A DNA stretch of 64,000 bases from the NCBI RefSeq assembly GCF_025200715.1, contig NZ_CP104144.1, positions 2,542,001-2,606,000 on the forward strand. The letters run 5' to 3'. This document shows positions 17,410 through 24,758 of the stretch, piece by piece (positions within the stretch are counted from its first letter, which is position 1; every line of letters begins with the position of its first letter). A program made the translations under genes and the position numbers. Source of the DNA: Rhizobium sullae (GTDB lineage: Bacteria > Pseudomonadota > Alphaproteobacteria > Rhizobiales > Rhizobiaceae). The notes under the pieces are model-generated. The model searched no databases. It was not told where the DNA came from and was given only the letters and a program-made list of their open reading frames with translations.

Positions 17410-17580
17410 TCACTTCTGATCGAGCGCGAGCCGAACGAAGTCGGCATCTTCTGCGCGAAGCTTATCTGCCAGGGTTAGGCCGGCCTTGCCGAACAGATCA
17501 CCGAGCTTCTTCAGCTGTGCCGTCTGCTCTGGATAGCGATCGAACACCATGACGGGTAGGCGGTTTTCGCCCACTGGATT
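17410..17580 (-). pseudogene. Possible 3' fragment of an unidentified gene
   Basis: The minus strand reads about 57 codons of convincing protein ('MVFDRYPEQTAQLKKLGDLF' then 'GKAGLTLADKLRAEDADFVR') ending in a proper stop at 17410. Upstream the frame runs into the antisense of the deoxyribosyltransferase gene, so only a C-terminal piece seems to survive. I do not recognise the family. Confidence 0.35.
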
Positions 17581-17652
17581 GTGATCCTTCTTCGCTGTAG
17601 AGCGAGGAAGGAATTTTTTGTTGCCGAGCCCATCCCTTTCAGGTGCAATTTT

Positions 17653-18222
17653 ATGACAAGAAAAGTTTATCTGGCCGGGCCGGAGGTCTTCCTTCCCAAC
17701 GCCCGCGAAATCCTCGACCGGAAGGCAGCACTTGCCCGTGAGGCGGGACTTCTCCCGCTCTCCCCCGGCGATCTGGAAATCCCGCACACGAACTCGAAGC
17801 GCGAGCGCGCCGCAGCGATAAACGCGGTGGACGAGAAGATGATGATCCAGGCGGACGCGATCATCGCCAATCTGACGCCCTTTCGTGGCATTGCCGCCGA
17901 TACCGGGACGGCTTTCGAACTCGGCTTTATGTGCGCAAGCGGTAAGCCTGTATTCGCTTATACGAATGTGGCCCGCGATCACAGCGGACGAGTGAGCGAT
18001 CTTTATGGCGGGGCCGTCGCGTATGATGCTGAAGGTCGACTGCGAGACCCGGACGGGATTGCGGTCGAGGATTTTGGCCTGGCCGACAATCTCATGCTGC
18101 ACGCCGGGATTGAGCGGCGCGGTGGCGTCCTCATCATCGGAGACGCGGCGCGGGATGCGCTCTATACGGACCTTGCCGCGTTCAAGACGTGTCTTGCCGT
18201 CGCCGTTGAGAAGCTGCGCTAG
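17653..18222 (+). CDS. Nucleoside 2-deoxyribosyltransferase family protein
   Basis: This protein has 189 residues. The start 'MTRKVYLAGPEVFLPNAREI' is the family's nucleotide-binding strand-loop. 'DAIIANLTPFRGIAADTGTAFELGFMCASGKPVFAY' carries the conserved Asp and the Glu nucleophile ('TAFELGF') of the deoxyribosyltransferase fold. Family members transfer deoxyribose between bases or hydrolyse nucleoside-like bonds in salvage and signalling. The ATG at 17653 is chosen because family proteins begin with the first strand; the longer reading from 17581 adds an unrelated Cys/Arg-rich leader. It stands just upstream of a Xre/RES toxin-antitoxin pair but in a separate unit. Confidence 0.88.
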   Translation: MTRKVYLAGPEVFLPNAREILDRKAALAREAGLLPLSPGDLEIPHTNSKRERAAAINAVDEKMMIQADAIIANLTPFRGIAADTGTAFELGFMCASGKPVFAYTNVARDHSGRVSDLYGGAVAYDAEGRLRDPDGIAVEDFGLADNLMLHAGIERRGGVLIIGDAARDALYTDLAAFKTCLAVAVEKLR

Positions 18223-18362
18223 GGAGTACCGCGCGCCCCTCACCTGCCCGGCCGTGCCAATGACCGTGCAATATCGACGATGTCGTCGCGCGAGCCGGTC
18301 TAGCCGATCTGCGACTAGCTCCCTTCCCCTTTCTTCTTTTATCGGATTGAATGCCTCCCTTT

Positions 18363-18382
18363 CTGACGCTATATATAGTCAG
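18363..18382. promoter_or_regulatory. Palindromic AT-rich operator/promoter of the toxin-antitoxin pair
   Basis: CTGACGCTATATATAGTCAG contains the perfect 10-base palindrome CTATATATAG (18369-18378) inside near-symmetric arms. It lies about 35-50 bases before the antitoxin gene and looks like a -10 region covered by an autoregulatory operator, as expected for a Xre-type antitoxin. Confidence 0.5.
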
Positions 18383-18415
18383 TAAGATTGGCATTCGAGA
18401 ACGGACGTGAGAGAA

Positions 18416-18766
18416 ATGGGACTCGCTCAATATGCGGATAATGGGCTGTTCGCGCCGCGCAAAATCGCGGAGGCGTTCCGCACGACCAGTGAAGAAATCG
18501 CCCGCACCGCCGGACTCGGCAAGGATGCGATCCAGCGCAAGGACCGGATCCGCTCCGGCAAGACCCAGCGGCGCCTGCGCGAGATGATCGAGGTCGTCAA
18601 CAAGGTCGAGCCGCGCTTCGGCTCGGCGCTGATGGCCTATGCCTGGTATCGCTCCGAGCCCCTGCCCGGCTTCTCGGGCCAGACGGCCATGCAGCTGGTG
18701 CGCGACGGCCGTGCGGATGAGGTGCTCGACTATATTGACGCGGTCGACGCCGGTATCCACGCGTAG
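18416..18766 (+). CDS. Xre/MbcA/ParS-type antitoxin (DUF2384)
   Basis: This antitoxin of 116 residues belongs to the Xre-RES type II class. The N-terminal Xre-like helices cover about residues 1-60 ('KIAEAFRTTSEEIARTAGLGKDA'). The C-terminal DUF2384 toxin-binding part covers about 60-116 ('GSALMAYAWYRSEPLPGFSGQTAMQL' and 'VLDYIDAVDAG'). An in-frame GTG at 18407 is an alternative start; neither has a strong ribosome site. The toxin gene follows 9 bases after its stop. The protein should neutralise the RES toxin and repress the palindromic promoter upstream. Confidence 0.9.
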   Translation: MGLAQYADNGLFAPRKIAEAFRTTSEEIARTAGLGKDAIQRKDRIRSGKTQRRLREMIEVVNKVEPRFGSALMAYAWYRSEPLPGFSGQTAMQLVRDGRADEVLDYIDAVDAGIHA

Positions 18767-18775
18767 CCCCAGCCG

Positions 18776-19279
18776 ATGCGATATGAAGGTAAGCTCTACC
18801 GGGCACTGAACCCGATATATGCTCGCCAGCCACTCTCGGGCCGGGGAGCCGAACTCTATGGCGGCCGGTTCAATCCAAGGGGGATGCCGGCGCTCTACAC
18901 GTCGCTATCAGTGATGACTGCGTTGCGCGAGGCCAATCAGGTCGGCAACCTGCAGCCGACAACGCTCGTTTCCTATGACGCTGCTTTCGAGCGCATCTTC
19001 GACAGTCGCGACGATGATGCGCTTCGGGCCGAAGGAATGGACGCTGCCGCGATTTCAGATCCGACATGGCGCGACCAGATGAAGGCGAGCGGCGAGGCCA
19101 GAACGCAGGGCTTCGCCAGGCGGCTGGCCGCCACCGGCTATCATGGTCTGCTCGTCCGAAGCTTCGCCGCGGCAGCGACCGGGGAGGATCTGAACCTCGT
19201 CCTTTGGAAATGGGGCGACGGTGCTCCAGCGCGACTGATCCTGATTGACGACGACAATCGCCTGGGTCGACCGCAATAG
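18776..19279 (+). CDS. RES-domain toxin
   Basis: This RES toxin of 167 residues belongs to a family shown to degrade NAD+ and cause growth arrest. The three name-giving residues are visible: Arg31 in 'YGGRFNPRG', Glu52 in 'TALREANQ' and Ser129 in 'LLVRSFAA'. The 'LYRALNPIYARQPLSGRGAE' start and the ending 'LNLVLWKWGD' also fit. All key residues are present, so the toxin is probably functional and is held by the adjacent antitoxin. Confidence 0.92.
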   Translation: MRYEGKLYRALNPIYARQPLSGRGAELYGGRFNPRGMPALYTSLSVMTALREANQVGNLQPTTLVSYDAAFERIFDSRDDDALRAEGMDAAAISDPTWRDQMKASGEARTQGFARRLAATGYHGLLVRSFAAAATGEDLNLVLWKWGDGAPARLILIDDDNRLGRPQ

Positions 19280-19527
19280 CCCGCCCCAATGCATGGGAAG
19301 CGAAGCTCACGTGAGCCCGCGCCTTCGATATCGGCTGCGAGCGCCATTCGATATCTGCCAACTGCCTGCACTGCCGCACGTGTGGCCCAGCACCGAAGGT
19401 TGACCCTGCTGAGATCCGGAACAACGATCTGGAGGTACTGCAGAAACAGAGAAAACAGCGGAGTCACGATCGACGCCCGAACAGCCGCAACTCAACCTCG
19501 GTCTTTAAGCAGACAGCCCGGAAACGA

Positions 19528-19563
19528 AAAAGCCTGCCGCGGGAGGAGGTGCGGCAGGCTTTT
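19528..19563 (-). ncRNA. CCUCCUCCC-loop hairpin 1 with terminator
   Basis: A perfect 13-base stem (AAAAGCCTGCCGC with GCGGCAGGCTTTT) encloses a 10-base loop that reads ACCTCCTCCC on the minus strand. The minus-strand copy is followed by a run of five T, so it doubles as the 3' terminator of the RNA. It is the last of four similar hairpins and lies downstream of the DUF1127 gene. It could also terminate the plus-strand toxin transcript. Confidence 0.75.
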
Positions 19564-19574
19564 CGAAAAGAACC

Positions 19575-19605
19575 GAACAGCGACGGGGGAGGAGTGCCGC
19601 TGTTC
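19575..19605 (-). ncRNA. CCUCCUCCC-loop hairpin 2
   Basis: On the minus strand GAACAGCG pairs with CGCTGTTC, extended by two more pairs including one G-U. The loop contains ACTCCTCCCCC. The loop sequence is complementary to a Shine-Dalgarno element, as in the 'cuckoo' RNA family of alphaproteobacteria. Confidence 0.72.
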
Positions 19606-19608
19606 CTA

Positions 19609-19641
19609 CAGACGCCCCTGGGAGGAGGAGTGGGCCGTCTG
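19609..19641 (-). ncRNA. CCUCCUCCC-loop hairpin 3
   Basis: On the minus strand CAGACG-G-CCC pairs with GGGCGTCTG with a single bulged G. The loop reads ACTCCTCCTCCCAG. Hairpins 3 and 4 could form a first two-hairpin RNA and hairpins 1 and 2 a second. Confidence 0.72.
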
Positions 19642-19645
19642 AGAC

Positions 19646-19679
19646 ACGAAGCTTTGCGGGAGGAGGTGCATCGCTTCGT
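19646..19679 (-). ncRNA. CCUCCUCCC-loop hairpin 4
   Basis: On the minus strand ACGAAGC pairs with GCTTCGT, then a two-base internal mismatch, then TGC with GCA. The loop is ACCTCCTCCC, identical to hairpin 1. It is the most 5' of the four hairpins in the direction of transcription. Confidence 0.72.
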
Positions 19680-19727
19680 CGAGAACGACCATAGACGATC
19701 GCGTGGTATTGGATAGGCGTTATGTTG

Positions 19728-19742
19728 CACTGCAGCTATGCA
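19728..19742. repeat. 15-base element, copy upstream of the hairpin RNAs
   Basis: CACTGCAGCTATGCA (minus strand TGCATAGCTGCAGTG) lies about 50 bases upstream of the first hairpin. It matches 14 of 15 bases of the element at 20131-20145 upstream of the DUF1127 gene. It is likely a shared regulator site. Confidence 0.5.
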
Positions 19743-19812
19743 GAAAACACAAACCACAAGGCGCGCGACAAGGCACAATCCAACAGAGTGCGCATCCATG
19801 ATGGGCCGGCGC

Positions 19813-19839
19813 AAAAACGCCCGCGTGATGAGCGGGCGT
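19813..19839 (-). terminator. Rho-independent terminator after the DUF1127 gene
   Basis: On the minus strand ACGCCCGC (19839-19832) pairs with GCGGGCGT (19824-19817), followed by TTTTT. It lies about 30 bases after the DUF1127 stop and separates the gene from the hairpin RNAs, at least in part. Confidence 0.75.
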
Positions 19840-19870
19840 CGAGCAGTCGCAAGCGAGTTGGGTTCCAGCG

Positions 19871-20017
19871 CTATTTAGCGAGCGATCCCCGGGCAATGCT
19901 GCGGATGTCGGCGCGGTCGATACCGAGGTCCTGCAGTTCACGGCTGGACATGCGGCCAAGTTCGGCAACGGTCTGACGGAACTTGCGCCAGTTGTTGAAA
20001 GAGCGTGCGACGTTCAT
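19871..20017 (-). CDS. DUF1127 small protein (CcaF1-like)
   Basis: This small basic protein of 48 residues begins MNVARSFNNWRKFRQTVAEL and continues with 'SSRELQDLGIDRADIRSIARG', the textbook DUF1127 (YjiS-like) motif. The start has a GGAAAGGGGA ribosome site. In Rhodobacter sphaeroides the homologue CcaF1 is an RNA-binding protein encoded directly upstream of four CCUCCUCCC-motif sRNAs (CcsR1-4). The same order is seen here, with the gene followed on its own strand by four such hairpins. In Agrobacterium and Brucella some DUF1127 genes are controlled by the LysR regulator VtlR; whether this one is cannot be told from the sequence. Confidence 0.92.
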   Translation of the reverse strand: MNVARSFNNWRKFRQTVAELGRMSSRELQDLGIDRADIRSIARGSLAK

Positions 20018-20130
20018 GATAATCCCCTTTCCTGAGGGCTGTCTGACGTCAGCAACCTTGCTTGGCTCCGGCGTCGTTTCGATGGTTGGAATATAGGCGT
20101 TTCAATCGGTTTAAAAAAGTGACAATCCCT

Positions 20131-20145
20131 CACTGCACCTATGCA
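20131..20145. repeat. 15-base element, copy upstream of the DUF1127 gene
   Basis: CACTGCACCTATGCA lies about 115 bases before the DUF1127 start codon. It is nearly identical to 19728-19742. On the minus strand, AACGCCTAT occurs downstream of both copies but at different distances. Confidence 0.5.
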
Positions 20146-20159
20146 CACGACGCATAGGC

Positions 20160-20624
20160 TCTTCGGTTTTCGCGGGAAATGATTGTTTGTAGGTCGCAGA
20201 CCAGGCGATGAGGCTTGCTGAGGTCGAAGGCCTTTTCACCGGTGCCGGGAGGATATGAAGCCAGATGACCTCGTCGTTGCGAAGGCCGGTGGTTCGATAT
20301 CAACGATTACGCCATTCGGAGGAAATTCCGCGCGGGAAGCGTGACGAGCGGACGGGAACTATCCAGGGAAGGGCACGATAGTTGCCGGTCTTCTCCAGAG
20401 GCCGCACCATATCCTCTTTACAAAGAGGTTTGCCATCGCCAAGCTTAGGCATGGCCTCTTGAAGTTCCTCATCGATGAATGCGTGCAGACGTCACTCGTG
20501 GCCGTGGCTCAAGATCACGGCAACGAGTGTTTCACGTTAACTGGCTGGGGTTGAGCCACGAGACCGCCTTGGACCTCATGCATCGGATCGCGAGGAGGAT
20601 TTTCACCGTCGCGGCTGATCCCTT
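20160..20624. other. Intergenic stretch without an identifiable gene
   Basis: No gene is supported. Short open stretches exist on both strands, such as a minus-strand run reading 'IDEELQEAMPKLGDGKPLCK', but none has a start site, family signature or useful length. They may be gene debris. Confidence 0.4.
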
Positions 20625-21698
20625 TTAATATCCCGTCATTTCCAAATAACCATGCCCCCCGGTACTTCCACTGAAGGTAATTGGGCCTTCCCAATAAGGC
20701 GTGGTGGTCGCCATCCATGCCTGGTCGTTCAAAGGGCTGGTCGTGACGTCGAGGCCGCGCTCGGGGATCCGGACACGCCATGCAACAGGGACGTTCCGGT
20801 CGCCGACGCGTGCTGTGCGCACGGGGGATATCTCCAGTGATCCAGGCGGCAGAGGCGTCGGTTTGCCGTCCGGCGCAATCCAATTCGCCGATCTGTAGCC
20901 ACCGCTGCCGTCGCGAAGCCGAAACGCCATGACCTTCTCACCGGAATCGAGATGGAGCGAAAACCACTCCCATCCGGTCTGGTCCTTTGCGAGAGGCTGT
21001 GAAGACCATTCCCGATCAAGCCATGCCTTGCCGCTGACCAGAACGGTCTTTCCGGCGACGTCGAGAGATCCTGAGACATCATAGAACGGTTGCGAGTAAT
21101 AGTAGCTCGCCTGTCCATTTGCCGATTTCACAGAATAGCCCTGCTCGCCCTGCAGCACGAGAGGACCGTTGGCGGACAGCTGGAGCGTATAGCCAAAATC
21201 CTTTCCGGTTGCATGCAGGCTGACCTTGTCCAGCTGGTCGACGCCCGATTTCAGCAGGCCTTTCATTTCCCAATCGTCAATCCAGGCAAAAAAGGGTACG
21301 GCGACGACACCTGCTTGGCCGACCCCGCCGCGGGCGAATTTTTCGGCCGCGAGATGCCGATCCTTCGTGGTGATCGCAGCATGGCCCATCCAGACTTGAG
21401 GATCGGACCAACCGCTCTCGGTCTTCGGCGCGAGCGCGGAGCGGAAAAGCGTCCATTGTACGCCGAACTGCGTCCCGTCCTCACCCTGAAGATTTGCAGT
21501 AATGTACCACCATTCGATCCGGAATTCGGGATGGGGGCCGTGATCTGCCGGAAAGCGGAGTTGCATGCCGGGGCGTGGAACAGCGAAGCCCTCGGCGGTC
21601 GAGCCCAGTCCGGCAAATCCTTGCGAAATAGCGGCGGCAGGAACGGAGATTGCCGTGGCTGCGGCAACAAAGGCAGCCAGAAGAGGTCTAGCGTTCAT
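20625..21698 (-). CDS. AttH-like/CrtC-type lipocalin-fold protein
   Basis: This exported protein has 357 residues. The signal peptide spans about residues 1-25 ('ARPLLAAFVAAATAISVPAAA'). The AttH/hydroxyneurosporene-synthase fold is marked by 'PADHGPHPEFRIEWWYITANL', the 'FGVQWTLFR' strand and 'AWLDREWSSQPL' further on, with 'GYLEMTGY' at the end. The ATG at 21698 overlaps the end of the permease gene by 11 bases. It is the last gene of a three-gene ABC operon with the order ATPase, FtsX-type permease, AttH-like protein, the same as attE-attF/G-attH of Agrobacterium. Its chemistry is not established. Confidence 0.88.
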   Translation of the reverse strand: MNARPLLAAFVAAATAISVPAAAISQGFAGLGSTAEGFAVPRPGMQLRFPADHGPHPEFRIEWWYITANLQGEDGTQFGVQWTLFRSALAPKTESGWSDPQVWMGHAAITTKDRHLAAEKFARGGVGQAGVVAVPFFAWIDDWEMKGLLKSGVDQLDKVSLHATGKDFGYTLQLSANGPLVLQGEQGYSVKSANGQASYYYSQPFYDVSGSLDVAGKTVLVSGKAWLDREWSSQPLAKDQTGWEWFSLHLDSGEKVMAFRLRDGSGGYRSANWIAPDGKPTPLPPGSLEISPVRTARVGDRNVPVAWRVRIPERGLDVTTSPLNDQAWMATTTPYWEGPITFSGSTGGHGYLEMTGY

Positions 21699-24102
21699 TG
21701 GCAAACACCCTCAGCAAATCCGATGGCCCGATCGTCGCCAGCCGTCGGAGCGGAATAAAGACAGACACGATCGCCGCAGCTAGCGCCACCGATCCCAGGA
21801 CGAGCCAGTCCATCGGAAAAATCCGCATCGGCAGCCGCCACCCGAAAGCCTCGACATTGACGATCGACAGCAGCACCCAGGCAAGCGCAAGGCCGACAGG
21901 AACGGCGGCAACGAAGGTCGCGAGCCACAGCGCGAGCGTGCGCAGCACTTCGAGCAGGGCAAGATCGCGCCGCCTGATCCCCATCGCCCAGACGGGGGCA
22001 AGTTGAGGCAGTCGAATGCCTGATAAGGTGAGCAGGCTGGAAAACATCGCAAAACCTGCGACGCCGAGGGTGAAGAGATTGAGCACTCCGGTCACAGCAA
22101 ACGTCTGGTCGAAGACTGCCTGCGATTGCCGCTTCAAGGAGGCCTGGTCGATTACGTTTTCGGACGGCAGACCGAATTCGGTCGTCAGGCGTTCCTTCAG
22201 CGACGGGGCGTCGGTCGGAGGAACACGCACGCCATATCTCAGCTTTGGAACGTCAGGATAATGTGCCGTCAGGGCATCGATGCCGACGAAGACCTGTCCT
22301 TTTGGATTGCCGTAGTCGGAATAGACCCCGACGACGGGGAGTTTCCAATCACCGGGTAAGGCCAGACTATCTCCGATGTTAAGCCCGTTGCGACGCCAAA
22401 GCTGCTCGTTGACGAGCGCCCCCTGCCCCGCGGCGACCCGGTCCCAGACATCGATGGTTCCCGAAAGGAGCCGCCAGTTGTCCCGATAGGTCGGATCGCC
22501 TGCTGCCGCGCCGAAGATCTGCAGCCTGTCTCCGAGCACCTCACCCTCGACGCTCCAGATGGGAAGAACCGATGTCGAATGAGCCAGCAGCCATCCTCGC
22601 AGTCGCGCCGCTTCGTTCTCGTCTCGTGCCGCGACATAAAGCTCGGCCGCCAGCCGTTGGTCGAGCCAACCGATGAACGTCAGCCGGAAGCTTGAGACCA
22701 TCGTGCCGACACCGACATTGGCGGCCAAAGCCAGCAACAGCGCCATCAGAGCCAGGCTGAGCCCAGGCAGCTGCTGCCGCGTATCGGCCCAGAACCACGT
22801 GACGAGCACGCGCGACGAGTTTCTTTGCATGACAGCAAGACACGCGGACAGCACTGCCGGCAGCATCAGGGCCGCTCCGAGTAACAGGCAAGCCAGAACC
22901 GCGAAGCCCGCCACCAGCCCATGTCCGACACTTGCCAAAGCGCCCGAGGTGATCAGTAGACCCAGTCCGCCTAAAAGCTGCAGTCGGATACCGATTGCCG
23001 TCGCACGCGCCCAGGCACGAGGTTGCGCTGCAGCCAGCAACGGCATGCGGTGGACCCGCCAGAGGCTTTGGGCCGACGAGACGATGGTCCCGGCAATCGC
23101 TATTCCCAGCCCTGTTGCCCACCATTCCGGTCGAACGGTCAGCGTGCCCGGGACACTCGCCGCCCCGTAGAGCCCCTGCAGGGTTGCCGCCACACCCGGC
23201 AGCAACAGGGAGGCCACGAAATACCCGATCACGACGCCGACGAGCCCGGAAAGGAAGGCCAGCGCCAGAAGCTCCGTCATCAGCAGGAAGTTCAGCGACG
23301 ACATGGAAAGCCCGAGAGAGCGTAAGGTCCGAAAGGTCGCTCTGCGCTGCTCGAACGCCAGGCCGATCGTGGCATAGACAATGAACAGACCGACGGCAAA
23401 AGCGAGAAACCCAAACGCCGTCAGGTTGAGGTGGAAGCTGTCGGTCAGCTGGGCGACATCCGGTCGGTCGCCCGGCGGCTTTATTGCGATCTCGGGTGCG
23501 AGAATGTCGAGCGAAGGCAGGTTCGGCCACTGTTCCGGCGCAACGACGAGACGGCTCAGCTCACCGCGTCTGTCGAGGATGTGCTCAGCTACGGCGATGT
23601 CGGTGAACGCGGCACCGTCCGGCAGGTCCGGCGATACCTTGAGCTGCATCTCGGTATGGCCCTTAAGGTTGAGGGCAGTCGCCTTGGAAACCACGAGGAC
23701 ACCCGGATCCGCGATGAAGGCTGACAGATCATTGGATCCTCCGGTTTCGAAGCCTCGCGCCTGCGCAGGCATCGTCAGCGGATCACCGCCGATAAGCCGC
23801 ACACGGACATTCCCAAAGCGATGGTCGCCTTCGATAATGGGCGAGACATTCCAGCCTGCCCTTCTCAATTTGGCATATGTTGTTAGGGGAATGGAATTGC
23901 CCTTATTCGGCACGAGTTGAGTCAGCTCGTTCTGGTCAAGCACTGCGGCTGCCCGCGCATAACTCGCCCGCGCCTCTGCGTTTATCGCCTGGACACCCGA
24001 CCAGAGCGCGGTGGCCAACGAAAGGCCGAGGATGAGGGTAACAAGCTGAAGAGGCCGGCGCCGCCAATGCGAAAGGAGAGCCGTTGCGGCGGTCCAGAGC
24101 AT
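21688..24102 (-). CDS. FtsX/MacB-type ABC permease
   Basis: This large permease of 804 residues belongs to the FtsX/LolC type. It has an N-terminal helix ('LVTLILGLSLATALWSGVQA'), a long periplasmic part, and two FtsX helix bundles, one near 210-330 ('GLAFEQRRATFRTLRSLGLS') and one at the C-terminus. Proteins of this layout do not import solutes but extract lipids, lipoproteins or hydrophobic compounds from the inner membrane. Its start overlaps the ATPase stop. It looks like a fusion of the two shorter permeases (AttF and AttG) of the Agrobacterium locus; that equivalence is inferred. Confidence 0.9.
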   Translation of the reverse strand: MLWTAATALLSHWRRRPLQLVTLILGLSLATALWSGVQAINAEARASYARAAAVLDQNELTQLVPNKGNSIPLTTYAKLRRAGWNVSPIIEGDHRFGNVRVRLIGGDPLTMPAQARGFETGGSNDLSAFIADPGVLVVSKATALNLKGHTEMQLKVSPDLPDGAAFTDIAVAEHILDRRGELSRLVVAPEQWPNLPSLDILAPEIAIKPPGDRPDVAQLTDSFHLNLTAFGFLAFAVGLFIVYATIGLAFEQRRATFRTLRSLGLSMSSLNFLLMTELLALAFLSGLVGVVIGYFVASLLLPGVAATLQGLYGAASVPGTLTVRPEWWATGLGIAIAGTIVSSAQSLWRVHRMPLLAAAQPRAWARATAIGIRLQLLGGLGLLITSGALASVGHGLVAGFAVLACLLLGAALMLPAVLSACLAVMQRNSSRVLVTWFWADTRQQLPGLSLALMALLLALAANVGVGTMVSSFRLTFIGWLDQRLAAELYVAARDENEAARLRGWLLAHSTSVLPIWSVEGEVLGDRLQIFGAAAGDPTYRDNWRLLSGTIDVWDRVAAGQGALVNEQLWRRNGLNIGDSLALPGDWKLPVVGVYSDYGNPKGQVFVGIDALTAHYPDVPKLRYGVRVPPTDAPSLKERLTTEFGLPSENVIDQASLKRQSQAVFDQTFAVTGVLNLFTLGVAGFAMFSSLLTLSGIRLPQLAPVWAMGIRRRDLALLEVLRTLALWLATFVAAVPVGLALAWVLLSIVNVEAFGWRLPMRIFPMDWLVLGSVALAAAIVSVFIPLRRLATIGPSDLLRVFANER

Positions 24103-24758
24103 CAGGCGATCTTTCCGCCGCTGAGATGAACGTTACGGTTGAGCTTCTGCGCCAGCCTCGAAGAATGCGTCACCATCAAAAGCGCAGCACCTGCACTCTT
24201 CGTCAGCGACAGCATGATGGCGAGCACGGCATCCCCAGTCGCTTCGTCGAGATTGCCTGTCGGTTCGTCGGCGAGAACCAGGGGCGGGCGCGCGGCAAGC
24301 GTTCTGCCAATCGCCACCCTCTGCTGCTGGCCTCCGGAAAGCTGCTCGGGGTATCGGGCAAGAAGCGCCTGGATGCCAAGATTTTCCACGAGCTGCCGCT
24401 CCCAGGCAGGATTGTGCCGCCCGGCAAGCTTTGCATGAAAGGAAATGTTGGCCGCGACATCGAGCGACGGAATGAGGTTGAAATGCTGAAACACCAACCC
24501 GACCGCCGTACGTCGATACTCGGCCCTTCCCCGATCATCCAGCGCGGCAATATCTCGGCCGGCTGAAAGGACCTGCCCGCCATCGGGATAGTCAAGCCCG
24601 CCGACAAGGTGAAGCAGGGTGCTCTTTCCGCTTCCGGACTCTCCCGTCAGTGCGACGCTTTCGCCTGCGTTGAGATCCAAATCGATGCCTTTCAGGATCT
24701 CAAGAGGTCCTTCTGCGGTCACATAGGATTTGCTGACATTGCGGAGCGAGAGCAGCAT
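24102..24758 (-). CDS. LolD-type ABC ATP-binding protein (AttE-like)
   Basis: This stand-alone ATPase of 218 residues belongs to the LolD/MacB class. Walker A is GESGSGKS at residues 39-46, 'VGLVFQHFNLIPSLDVAANISF' contains the Q-loop, and the signature LSGGQQQRVAIGR and Walker B 'LVLADEPTGNLD' follow. The 'DEPTGNLD' form is typical of LolD-like export-type ATPases. It heads the operon and overlaps the permease start. An upstream promoter is not obvious in the AT-richer region after 24758. Confidence 0.92.
   Translation of the reverse strand: MLLSLRNVSKSYVTAEGPLEILKGIDLDLNAGESVALTGESGSGKSTLLHLVGGLDYPDGGQVLSAGRDIAALDDRGRAEYRRTAVGLVFQHFNLIPSLDVAANISFHAKLAGRHNPAWERQLVENLGIQALLARYPEQLSGGQQQRVAIGRTLAARPPLVLADEPTGNLDEATGDAVLAIMLSLTKSAGAALLMVTHSSRLAQKLNRNVHLSGGKIA

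Noticed and set aside
17581..17652. N-terminal extension of the deoxyribosyltransferase
   Set aside because: The 24 extra residues are Cys/Arg-rich and unlike the family, which begins with the first strand at the ATG of 17653.
19528..19563. Hairpin 1 as only the terminator of the RES toxin gene
   Set aside because: It may serve that role, but the identical loop motif in three further hairpins and the DUF1127 gene on the same strand are not explained by a terminator.
19528..19679. CRISPR array or tandem repeat in the hairpin region
   Set aside because: The repeated unit is only a 9-10 base loop, the stems differ, and spacing is irregular, so this is not a CRISPR array.
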